Below the pieces are notes generated by a model that was not told where the DNA came from, did no database searches, and saw nothing but the letters and a program-made list of their open reading frames with translations. From the NCBI GenBank assembly GCA_002314565.1, contig DCGL01000018.1, positions 1 to 5,768 of the forward strand: a DNA stretch of 5,768 nt, in the 5' to 3' direction. Source of the stretch: Clostridiales bacterium UBA1779 (GTDB lineage: Bacteria; Bacillota; Clostridia; Oscillospirales; CAG-272). Positions 1 to 5,768 of this stretch are shown here, piece after piece; positions within the stretch are counted from its first letter, which is position 1; each line of letters opens with the position of its first letter. The position numbers and the translations under genes are program-made.

Positions 1-39
1 TCCTACAAAAACTTGACACAGACAGAAGGAGCACAAAAG
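1..39. other. Upstream flank with no confident gene
   Basis: No gene can be assigned here. Reading forward from the left edge, frame 2 stops at 14-16, frame 3 at 60-62 and frame 1 only at 118-120, so the tail of an upstream gene could end in this stretch, but none of the short peptides is recognisable. The stretch is A-rich and carries a TTGACA at 13-18 that has no -10 element at the right distance. An AAGGAG at 26-31 resembles a ribosome binding site. Confidence 0.4.
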
Positions 40-68
40 TTGACAAACTCCCTCTTTTATAGTATAAT
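40..68 (+). promoter_or_regulatory. Consensus sigma-A promoter for the remA-rpoZ-priA-def-fmt-rsmB cluster
   Basis: A perfect -35 hexamer TTGACA (40-45) is followed by a 17-nt spacer and a perfect -10 hexamer TATAAT (63-68), the consensus for the housekeeping sigma factor of Bacillota. Transcription would start near 75, leaving an untranslated leader of about 60 nt before remA. There is no TGn extended -10. The surrounding DNA is AT-rich compared with the genes. No comparable promoter is visible in the short gaps downstream, so this one probably drives the whole cluster. Promoter strength and start point are inferred from sequence only. Confidence 0.88.
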
Positions 69-138
69 AATCTATCTATATATGCTCGGAAAGTGTTCTT
101 TTTTCACTTCCTTGCACTGAGATTTTGAGGAAAGCGCA

Positions 139-393
139 ATGAAATTTGTAAGCATAGGCTACGGCAATACGATTGCCGCCGACAGAATAGTCGTAGTGAC
201 AAGCCCGGATTCCGCACCGGTCAAGAGAATGATTCAGGACGCCAAGGAACAGGGAAGAGTCATTGACGTGTCGAGCGGAAGAAAGACGAGATCCGTCATA
301 GTCACCGACTCTGAACATATCATACTTTCGGCTCTTGCAGTTGACACTCTGTCACAGCGTCTCGGGGCCGAAATCACTCCCGACGAAGAGTGA
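139..393 (+). CDS. remA: RemA/DUF370 family DNA-binding regulator (extracellular matrix regulatory protein A)
   Basis: This 84-residue protein matches the RemA (formerly DUF370) family closely across its length. Visible family features are the start KFVSIGYGN (residues 2-10), DRIVVV (15-20), the SPDSAPVKR block (22-30), the basic GRKTR segment (47-51), and DSEHIILSA (57-65). In B. subtilis RemA is a small ring-forming DNA-binding protein that activates biofilm matrix operons and osmoprotection genes. In clostridia its targets are largely unknown, so the regulon here cannot be stated. The start at 139 has a GAGG ribosome binding site at 127-130 with an 8-nt spacer, and the protein begins where relatives begin. 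TGA is followed in frame by TAA (391-396), giving tandem stops. It is the first gene after the consensus promoter. The usual downstream neighbour gmk is absent. Confidence 0.93.
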   Translation: MKFVSIGYGNTIAADRIVVVTSPDSAPVKRMIQDAKEQGRVIDVSSGRKTRSVIVTDSEHIILSALAVDTLSQRLGAEITPDEE

Positions 394-439
394 TAATTAA
401 CACTGACAAAAAATAAATCTGAAATAGAGGGAAAAAGAA

Positions 440-751
440 ATGCTTTATCCTACCATCAACAAGCTCACAAAGGGCAAGTACAACCGTTACCAGCTCGCCA
501 TCGCCACTTCAAAGTGCGCCAGAATCATCACCGATGAATACACCGCACAGCGCAAGCAGGCCGAAAAGAACGCCACGGGCAACAAGGACGTTGACCGCAG
601 CCAGGCTGAACAGATTGTCAACCCCATCTACCGCGACAGAAAGGCCGTAAAGATTGCCATCGACAAGCTCGATGACGGCGAATACGTCATCATCGACAAG
701 AACGAGGAAGCCATCACAACCGACGGCACAGTTTCTGCTGACAAGAACTGA
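440..751 (+). CDS. rpoZ: DNA-directed RNA polymerase omega subunit
   Basis: This 103-residue protein is the small omega subunit, which wraps the C-terminal region of beta-prime and aids assembly and stability of RNA polymerase. The N-terminus MLYPTINKLTKGKYNRYQLA (1-20), followed by the ATSKCARII helix (22-30), is the family signature. The second conserved block is KAVKIAIDKLDDGEYVI (68-84), followed by an acidic tail. Between the two lies a charged Lys/Gln/Asp-rich segment (about 32-67), roughly twice as long as the matching part of B. subtilis omega. The start has an AGAGGG ribosome binding site at 426-431 with an 8-nt spacer. All 12 lysines use AAG, and Asn, Ile and Ala codons mostly end in C, a bias typical of highly expressed genes and unlike the N-terminal part of rsmB. 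It lies 46 nt after remA and 22 nt before priA, consistent with one transcript. Confidence 0.92.
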   Translation: MLYPTINKLTKGKYNRYQLAIATSKCARIITDEYTAQRKQAEKNATGNKDVDRSQAEQIVNPIYRDRKAVKIAIDKLDDGEYVIIDKNEEAITTDGTVSADKN

Positions 752-773
752 GTCGAGCCGACAGCGGAAAGCG

Positions 774-3287
774 ATGCTTTACGCCGCAGTAAGACTGCTT
801 GATCTTCCTGAGGCAGCCGACAGGGAATATTCCTATGCCGTGCCGCCTCAGTATGAAGCAGGCGTAAGACCGGGGCGCTTTGTAAGCGTTCCCTTCGGAC
901 GTTCAAACAGACGCAACGTCGCTCTCGTTATGAGTTGCACGGAAACGCGGCCGGCGGACTGCGTGAATCTGAAATCCGTCAATGCGCTTTGCCTTGATGC
1001 GATTTCGTTCACACCGGAGCAGATGGCAGTGCTTCAGTATCTGAAAATGCTGACCCTGTGCCCGAGCGGGGACGCTGTTCACGCAATGATTCCGTCTGCC
1101 GCCCTGTCAAAGCTTTCTGAGTTTTACACGGCGACCGACAGGGAATTCCGCGGACGCGCCGGAAGTCTCGAAAACGATGTTTTCGTCGCAATCTGCTCGC
1201 AGGGAACCGCTTCGTGGGACTATCTGTACCGCAGATTCGGCAGGGAAGCCGAAGAGGCAGTGAAGAAGCTTCAGAAAAGCGGATATATAAGCTGCGAACT
1301 GCGTCTGTCTGACTACACGAGAAAAACTCTTTCGTATTATTCCCTGAAAAGCGAGGGCTTCCCCGACAGACAGACTCTGTCGGACCTTTGCGACGGAATT
1401 GATGCGAAGGACGAAAAAGGACACAAGATAAGAGCCTTGCCTGACGGACAGAAATCCGTACTCAGGCAGCTTCTTGCATCGCAGGGATCTGTGGGGCGCG
1501 GGATTCTTCTCGCCGACGGTACAGCCGGAGCTGCGGACCTTGCGGCTCTCATAAAAAAAGAATATATCACGGAAACGAAATCCGAAACGGACAGAGACAC
1601 GGCAAATCTGCCTCCGAAAATCGGGGAGCGCACCGGCGACATAGTTCTAAACCGCGAGCAGCAGACGGCTTATGACAGGCTTTCCTCTATGCTCGACGAT
1701 AAACAGCCTCACGCCGCTCTGCTCGAAGGGGTAACCGGCAGCGGAAAAACCTGCGTTATGCTGAGAATCATCGACAAGGCGCTTGACGACGGCAAGGGAG
1801 TCATTATGCTCATCCCCGAAATCGCGCTGACTCCGCAGACCCTGTCGATTTTCTGTTCGAGATATGGGGAGAGGGTTGCAGTGATGCACTCCGGCCTCAG
1901 CGTCGGCGAAAGAGCGGACGCTTATATGAGAATCAGAGAGGGAAGGGCCGACCTCGTAATCGGCACCCGTTCCGCGGTTTTCGCTCCCGTTAAAAATCCC
2001 GGTCTCATCATTATTGATGAAGAGCAGGAGCACACATACAAATCCGATACCTCCCCGCGTTATCACGCGAGGGATATCGCAAGATTCCGCTGCGCCAAAT
2101 CGAACGGTCTTTTGCTTCTTGCGTCGGCGACGCCCTCGCTTGAAAGCCGCCAGAAGGCGGAGGACGGAAAATATACGCTGATTACAATGAAAAACCGCTA
2201 CGGAAATTCGGTTCTGCCGAAGGTTACCGTTGCGGATATGAGACGCGAGCCCTCCCAGGGCAATCTCACACCAATCGGAAGTCTGCTTGCGTCAAAGCTG
2301 CGCGAGACTTACGAACGCGGAGAGCAGTCGGTTCTGTTTCTGAACCGGCGCGGGTACAACAATTACCTGTCCTGCGCGTCCTGCGGTGAAGCTCTTGCCT
2401 GCCCGAACTGCTCGGTCTCGCTGACCTATCACGTGACGAAGCGCGATTTCTCAAAGGGCGAGATGCGCTGTCACTGGTGCGGCTACCGTGCCCGCGTTCC
2501 CCAAACCTGTCCCACCTGCGGCTCTACGCATCTCATCCATATGGGATTCGGTACCCAGAGGGTTGAAGAGGAGCTCGGAAAGACTGTGCCCGGAGCGAGA
2601 ATTCTGCGTATGGATACCGATTCCGTACAGGGTAAATTTTCGTACGGCGATATGCTCGGAAAATTCCGCCGTCACGAGGCGGATATACTTATAGGAACCC
2701 AGATGGTTACGAAGGGGCATGACTTTCCCGACGTGACTCTCGTCGGCGTCCTGCTTGCCGATGCCTCGCTTTATTATGACGATTTCAGAGCAGCGGAGCG
2801 CACCTTTGCTCTCTTGACTCAGGTTATCGGCCGTGCCGGCAGGCGTTCGCGCCCCGGTGAAGCCGTAATCCAGACGAACAATCCTGACCATGAAATTATA
2901 TCTCTTGCCGGGGATCAGGATTATGAAGGCATGTATAAAAGGGAAATCCGCCTTCGTAAATCCCTGAAATTTCCGCCTTTTTGCGATATCGCCCTGCTTA
3001 CGTTCTCGTCCGAGGACGAAAAAAGGGTCTGCGCAGCTGCCGCCGCCATGTCCGAGGCGGTGAAGACGGCCTCCTCAGCGGAAAAATACGCAGGTCTGCC
3101 TCTTATTATGTTCGGCCCCTTTGAGGCTCCGGTTTACCGTGTCGGAAACCGTTTCCGTATGAGACTGGTCATAAAGTGCGGCCTCAATCAGAAGACACGC
3201 GAGCTGTTTTCCGAGCTCGCAAACGGACATCTGTCGCGTTTCCCCGACGTCAATTTAGCAGCCGACTTCAATCCGACCAATCTCTGA
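774..3287 (+). CDS. priA: Primosomal protein N' (replication restart helicase PriA)
   Basis: This 837-residue superfamily 2 DNA helicase recognises stalled or abandoned forks and reloads the replisome. An N-terminal 3'-DNA-end-binding domain (about 1-100, with YAVP at 21-24 and VRPGRFVSVPFG at 31-42) leads to a winged-helix region (about 110-275). The helicase core has Walker A GVTGSGKT (319-326), PEIALTPQT (348-356), a DEEQ box (415-418), the aromatic-rich loop region with SPRYHARD (427-434), SATPS (451-455), GTQMVTKGHDFPD (641-653) and QVIGRAGR (683-690). Eight zinc-binding cysteines are present (534, 537, 543, 546, 566, 569, 579, 582). Box II usually reads DEEH. The length is slightly above B. 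subtilis PriA, about 805. I chose the ATG at 774: homology begins there, it follows the rpoZ stop by 22 nt, and a modest GGAAAG precedes it. The in-frame ATG at 654 would add 40 non-homologous residues from an rpoZ frame. Confidence 0.95.
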   Translation: MLYAAVRLLDLPEAADREYSYAVPPQYEAGVRPGRFVSVPFGRSNRRNVALVMSCTETRPADCVNLKSVNALCLDAISFTPEQMAVLQYLKMLTLCPSGDAVHAMIPSAALSKLSEFYTATDREFRGRAGSLENDVFVAICSQGTASWDYLYRRFGREAEEAVKKLQKSGYISCELRLSDYTRKTLSYYSLKSEGFPDRQTLSDLCDGIDAKDEKGHKIRALPDGQKSVLRQLLASQGSVGRGILLADGTAGAADLAALIKKEYITETKSETDRDTANLPPKIGERTGDIVLNREQQTAYDRLSSMLDDKQPHAALLEGVTGSGKTCVMLRIIDKALDDGKGVIMLIPEIALTPQTLSIFCSRYGERVAVMHSGLSVGERADAYMRIREGRADLVIGTRSAVFAPVKNPGLIIIDEEQEHTYKSDTSPRYHARDIARFRCAKSNGLLLLASATPSLESRQKAEDGKYTLITMKNRYGNSVLPKVTVADMRREPSQGNLTPIGSLLASKLRETYERGEQSVLFLNRRGYNNYLSCASCGEALACPNCSVSLTYHVTKRDFSKGEMRCHWCGYRARVPQTCPTCGSTHLIHMGFGTQRVEEELGKTVPGARILRMDTDSVQGKFSYGDMLGKFRRHEADILIGTQMVTKGHDFPDVTLVGVLLADASLYYDDFRAAERTFALLTQVIGRAGRRSRPGEAVIQTNNPDHEIISLAGDQDYEGMYKREIRLRKSLKFPPFCDIALLTFSSEDEKRVCAAAAAMSEAVKTASSAEKYAGLPLIMFGPFEAPVYRVGNRFRMRLVIKCGLNQKTRELFSELANGHLSRFPDVNLAADFNPTNL

Positions 3288-3311
3288 GCGGATACAGCGG
3301 CAAATTTAATT

Positions 3312-3316
3312 AGGAA
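3312..3316 (+). promoter_or_regulatory. Distant ribosome binding site of def
   Basis: AGGAA is the only Shine-Dalgarno-like string in the 42-nt gap before def. It ends 13 nt before the ATG at 3330, longer than the usual 5-9 nt, which may make initiation modest. No closer purine-rich site and no better start codon is visible, and homology supports the ATG at 3330. Confidence 0.45.
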
Positions 3317-3329
3317 CGGTCAAAATATT

Positions 3330-3863
3330 ATGGCTTTAAGAAAAATTGTTACTGTCAGTGAAGATGATGCCACACTGCGCACGGTCTGTGCCCCCGTGGC
3401 TGAAATTACCCCCAGAATCCGTACCCTGCTCGACGATATGGTTGAAACCATGCGCGCAGCCGAAGGTGTCGGACTTGCCGGCCCCCAGGTCGGTGTTTTG
3501 CGTCGTGTTGCCGTAGTCGAAACCGTTCCCGGCGAGGTTTACAAGCTCATAAACCCGAAAATCGTCGCCTCCTCCGGTGAGCAGGAGGGCAACGAAGGCT
3601 GCCTTTCCGTCCCCGGCGAATCCGGCTGTGTAAGACGTCCTATGAACGTCACGGTTGAGGCGCTCAACGAAAACGGCGAGGCCGTAAAGATTGAGGCGAG
3701 TGAATTTCTTGCCCGCGCATTCTGCCACGAGCTCGACCATCTTGACGGCATTATCTATACCGACAAGGCACTTTATATGAACGAGCGCGAGGATGAGGCG
3801 GAAGAAAATCAGAAAATGAGCCCCGCCGCCTACAGAAGATACAAGAGAGAGCACAAAAACTGA
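3330..3863 (+). CDS. def: Peptide deformylase
   Basis: This 177-residue metalloenzyme removes the N-formyl group from nascent polypeptides at the ribosome exit, before methionine aminopeptidase acts. All three deformylase motifs are present: GVGLAGPQ (46-53), EGCLSVP (89-95) with metal ligand Cys91, and HELDH (133-137), where His133 and His137 bind the metal and Glu134 is the catalytic base. The residue before HELDH is Cys132, where the E. coli enzyme has Gln; this is seen in other clostridial deformylases as far as I recall. The C-terminus (151-177) is a charged, probably helical tail. The start MALRKIV matches the family. The stop codon shares its final A with the ATG of fmt, so the enzyme that removes formyl groups is coupled to the one that supplies formyl-Met-tRNA, as in many bacteria. 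Confidence 0.95.
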   Translation: MALRKIVTVSEDDATLRTVCAPVAEITPRIRTLLDDMVETMRAAEGVGLAGPQVGVLRRVAVVETVPGEVYKLINPKIVASSGEQEGNEGCLSVPGESGCVRRPMNVTVEALNENGEAVKIEASEFLARAFCHELDHLDGIIYTDKALYMNEREDEAEENQKMSPAAYRRYKREHKN

Positions 3864-4810
3864 TGAACATCTTATTTATGGGAACCCCGGACTTTGCCGT
3901 TGCGTCGCTTGACGCTCTGGTGCGTACCGGTGAAAACGTGATTGCAGTCGTGACTCAGGCCGACAAACCCTCGGGAAGAGGCTATAAGCTTACTCCTCCC
4001 GCAGTCAAGGTCTATGCCGAGGCTCACGGAATTCCCGTTTACCAGCCGGCCACGCTTAAGGGTGAAGAATTTGCGTCGCTGCTCTCAGAACTCGATCCCG
4101 AGCTCTGCGTTGTGGCCTCCTTCGGCAAAATACTGCCGGCAAACGTTCTCGACTATCCGAAGTACGGCTGCATAAACGTTCACGGCTCGCTGCTTCCCGA
4201 ATACCGCGGGGCAGCACCTATTCAGCGCGCGATAATCGACGGCAAAAAGTTCACCGGAATCACGACGATGATGATGGACGTCGGACTTGACACCGGAGAT
4301 ATGCTGCTTTGGCGCCGCGTTGACATACTCGACGACGACAATTTCGAGACCGTTCACGATAAAATGGCTGCCACCGGCGGTGACTTGCTTATTGATACGC
4401 TGAAGGAGCTCAAAAACGGAACTTTGAAGCGCATTCCCCAGTCAACTTCCAACGTGGAGCCCACTTATGCTGCCAAAATCAGCAAAGAGGAGTGCCCGCT
4501 TGACTTCAATACCGAGGCCTGCACCCTCCACGACAAGATCCGCGGACTGTCGCCCATTCCGCTTTCCTTTACCCATACTCCCGACGGCAAAATGCTCAAG
4601 GTCATAAAGGCCGAAAAGGCGGAGAATGCAGGCAAAGCGGTTCCCGGAACCGTCGTGTCCGTTGACGGCGGAAAAATCACGGTTGCCTGCGGTGAGGACG
4701 GCTGCGGAAGAATTCGCATTCTGTCCGTTCTTCCAGAAGGAAAGAGCCGCATGAACGCGTCGGATTTCATCAACGGCCGCAGAATCAAGGCCGGGGATAT
4801 ACTTTCATGA
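3863..4810 (+). CDS. fmt: Methionyl-tRNA formyltransferase
   Basis: This 315-residue enzyme transfers a formyl group from 10-formyltetrahydrofolate to initiator Met-tRNA, giving fMet-tRNA for translation start. The N-terminal Rossmann-type formyltransferase domain begins MNILFMGTPDFAV (1-13). It contains the loop DKPSGRGYKLTPP (34-46), which in E. coli contacts the tRNA acceptor stem. The catalytic residues by homology are Asn105 and His107 (in CINVHGSLLPEYRGAAPIQ, 103-121) and Asp143 (in GLDTGDM, 141-147). The smaller C-terminal tRNA-binding domain (about 207-315) ends with MNASDFINGRRIKAGD. The length is normal for the family. The start overlaps the def stop by one base (TGATG) and has only a weak purine-rich stretch upstream, so translation probably depends on ribosomes finishing def. 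Its own stop overlaps the rsmB start by 4 nt. Confidence 0.96.
   Translation: MNILFMGTPDFAVASLDALVRTGENVIAVVTQADKPSGRGYKLTPPAVKVYAEAHGIPVYQPATLKGEEFASLLSELDPELCVVASFGKILPANVLDYPKYGCINVHGSLLPEYRGAAPIQRAIIDGKKFTGITTMMMDVGLDTGDMLLWRRVDILDDDNFETVHDKMAATGGDLLIDTLKELKNGTLKRIPQSTSNVEPTYAAKISKEECPLDFNTEACTLHDKIRGLSPIPLSFTHTPDGKMLKVIKAEKAENAGKAVPGTVVSVDGGKITVACGEDGCGRIRILSVLPEGKSRMNASDFINGRRIKAGDILS
4793..4797 (+). promoter_or_regulatory. Ribosome binding site supporting the rsmB start at 4807
   Basis: GGGGA lies inside the last codons of fmt, with 9 nt before the ATG at 4807 that overlaps the fmt stop as ATGA. It is a partial match to AGGAGG. With the overlap it favours 4807 over the ATG at 5035, which lacks a clear site. 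Confidence 0.45.
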
Positions 4811-5768
4811 ACGGCGAAGAAAAGAAAGCCTTCTGTGAGGACAAAGCGGATAAAAAGAACGCCTTCAAAGCGGGGAAGGCTGATAATCGTCCCGACAAAA
4901 GCCGTAAAGGCGGACAATCCGGGAAATCCGAAAAAAACGGAAAATCCCGGGACCGAAAGGCTTTGAACCCGCAAAAAGGCTCTGACGTATCAAAATTCCT
5001 CAAAGCGGAAGCCGTGCCGGGAAATCCCCGCAGTATGGCTCTTGAGGCCCTGATAAAAATGAAAATGCCCCCGATGTGGGGAGCGGCAGAGGGATATTCA
5101 AACCTTATCACGGATGCCGCAATAAAAAAAGCGGGGGACGCTCTTTCGGACCTCGACCGCGGACTGTTCGTCCGTATGGTTGCCGGGGTCACAGAACGCC
5201 GCATTACTCTTGACTGGATTTTGTCAAAGCTCTCGTCAAGACCCCTTCAGAAGCTCGACGAAGAGGTGCTGAATATTCTCAGACTCGGAATCTGGCAGCT
5301 GAGATACTCAGACAGAATTCCCGAGCACGCCGCAGTAAACGAAACCGTAAATCTTGCGGGTAAATACACACGCGGATACGTAAACGGAATATTGCGCTCT
5401 TATCTGCGTCAGAAGGATGAAATTGTGCTTCCCGCGGGAAACGGGGCGGCAGATATGTCCGTCAGATACTCAACGGACAGGCTGCTCGTCGCCGAATACA
5501 TACGCACCTTCGGTCCGAATAAGACCGAAAAAATCCTTGAGGCTTCATTTGCAGCCCCGGGGCTTACACTGAGAACGAATACTCTGAAAATTACACGCGA
5601 AGAACTCGTTTCAGTCCTCACCGAAGAGGGCTTTGAATGCGAGCTGACTGCAAATTCCGATAAAGGTATCAAAATCAAGTCCGGCAGCGGAATTCCGTCG
5701 GCTTTGAAGGAAGGCCTGTGCTTCGTCCAGGACGAGGCATCTCAGCTTGTGTGCTTGGCACGCACATT
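4807..5768 (+). CDS. rsmB: 16S rRNA (cytosine-967-C5)-methyltransferase RsmB, 5' part (cut by window edge)
   Basis: The frame stays open for 320 codons to the right edge, so the gene is partial only because the window ends. RsmB (Sun/Fmu) methylates C967 of 16S rRNA using S-adenosylmethionine. A NusB-like RNA-binding domain spans about 74-205, with AYSNL-like GYSNL (96-100), LDRGLFVRMVAGV (116-128), RRITLDWIL (131-139), VLNILRLGIWQL (154-165), AAVNETVNLA (175-184) and GYVNGILRSYL (190-200). The start of the methyltransferase half is seen up to GLCFVQDEASQLV (303-315). The SAM-binding loop and catalytic cysteines lie beyond the window. Residues 1-66 form a lysine-rich, low-complexity extension (16 Lys, 4 Arg) that most relatives lack. 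The start at 4807 gives an ATGA overlap with fmt and a GGGGA upstream. The alternative ATG at 5035 would remove the extension, and I consider it less likely. Confidence 0.9.
   Translation, partial: MNGEEKKAFCEDKADKKNAFKAGKADNRPDKSRKGGQSGKSEKNGKSRDRKALNPQKGSDVSKFLKAEAVPGNPRSMALEALIKMKMPPMWGAAEGYSNLITDAAIKKAGDALSDLDRGLFVRMVAGVTERRITLDWILSKLSSRPLQKLDEEVLNILRLGIWQLRYSDRIPEHAAVNETVNLAGKYTRGYVNGILRSYLRQKDEIVLPAGNGAADMSVRYSTDRLLVAEYIRTFGPNKTEKILEASFAAPGLTLRTNTLKITREELVSVLTEEGFECELTANSDKGIKIKSGSGIPSALKEGLCFVQDEASQLVCLART
4919..4950 (+). other. Imperfect hairpin inside the rsmB N-terminal extension
   Basis: CCGGGA (4919-4924) pairs with TCCCGG (4945-4950), and TCCG (4927-4930) pairs with CGGA (4938-4941). 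The stems are separated by a small internal loop (AA opposite AAA), and the tip is seven A residues (4931-4937). No T-run follows, so it is not an intrinsic terminator. It lies about 110 nt into the gene within the lysine-rich coding part. It could affect translation or RNA stability, or be a by-product of repetitive Gly/Lys/Ser codons. Confidence 0.35.

Noticed and set aside
13..18. TTGACA as the -35 of a separate promoter
   Set aside because: No TATAAT-like element lies 16-18 nt downstream; the sequence there (about 35-42) reads AAAAGTTG.
752..762. Small GTCG-AGC-CGAC stem-loop just after the rpoZ stop, as a possible terminator
   Set aside because: The stem has only 4 bp with a 3-nt loop and no T-run, and priA begins 12 nt later. 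It is too weak to terminate.
654..773. Upstream in-frame extension of priA from ATG 654, overlapping rpoZ in another frame
   Set aside because: The extra 40 residues are Ser/Thr-rich with no resemblance to PriA, and come from an alternative frame of a strongly codon-biased rpoZ. PriA homology begins at ATG 774.
2488..2694. 68-residue plus-strand open frame inside priA
   Set aside because: It lies wholly within the zinc-binding and helicase part of priA in another frame and matches no known family.
3326..3331. TATTAT as a -10 element of an internal promoter before def
   Set aside because: The matching upstream position (3303-3308) reads AATTTA, not a -35, and transcription would start inside def.
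3723..3725. Cys132 in place of Gln before the HELDH motif of deformylase
   Set aside because: The metal ligands and catalytic Glu are intact, and I recall Cys at this place in other clostridial deformylases, so I do not count it as unusual.
3336..3854. 172-residue open frame antisense to nearly all of def
   Set aside because: It mirrors def codon structure, has no recognisable domain and no ribosome binding or promoter evidence. It is a shadow of a clearly real gene.
4465..5204. Two long minus-strand open frames across the fmt-rsmB junction (4465-4974 and 4785-5204)
   Set aside because: Their Phe/Leu/Ser-rich sequence is what lysine-rich and Gly/Ala codons give on the opposite strand. The plus-strand genes are certain by homology.

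Overview
This window is a compact, co-directional run of housekeeping genes on the + strand: remA (DUF370), rpoZ (RNA polymerase omega), priA (replication-restart helicase), def (peptide deformylase), fmt (methionyl-tRNA formyltransferase) and the first 320 codons of rsmB (16S rRNA m5C methyltransferase), which runs off the right edge. The gene set and order match the conserved Bacillota block known from Bacillus subtilis (remA-gmk-rpoZ-coaBC-priA-def-fmt-rsmB), but gmk and coaBC are not at their usual places. RemA, the clostridial form of omega and moderately GC-rich coding DNA next to AT-rich gaps suggest a Clostridia member, perhaps of the Oscillospiraceae/Ruminococcaceae type. That taxonomic call is an inference.

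Layout: positions 1-138 hold no confident gene but contain a textbook sigma-A promoter (TTGACA at 40-45, 17-nt spacer, TATAAT at 63-68) and a leader of about 60 nt. remA follows at 139-393, then a 46-nt gap, rpoZ (440-751), a 22-nt gap, priA (774-3287), a 42-nt gap, def (3330-3863), a 1-nt overlap into fmt (3863-4810), and a 4-nt ATGA overlap into rsmB (4807 to the edge). I see no intrinsic terminator and no second convincing promoter, so one transcript from the promoter at 40-68 is the simplest reading.

The genes join transcription (omega, RemA), chromosome maintenance (PriA) and the initiation and maturation side of translation. Fmt formylates initiator Met-tRNA, Def removes the formyl group from nascent proteins, and RsmB modifies 16S rRNA. 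The overlaps at def-fmt and fmt-rsmB point to translational coupling.

I find no mobile element, CRISPR array, RNA gene or defence-type system, and nothing that amounts to a new biological system. The points worth a second look are modest: a possible leader peptide and hairpin ahead of remA, a lysine-rich N-terminal extension on RsmB with a structured coding segment, a DEEQ helicase box in PriA, an enlarged middle segment in omega, exclusive AAG lysine codons in rpoZ, and the missing gmk and coaBC.
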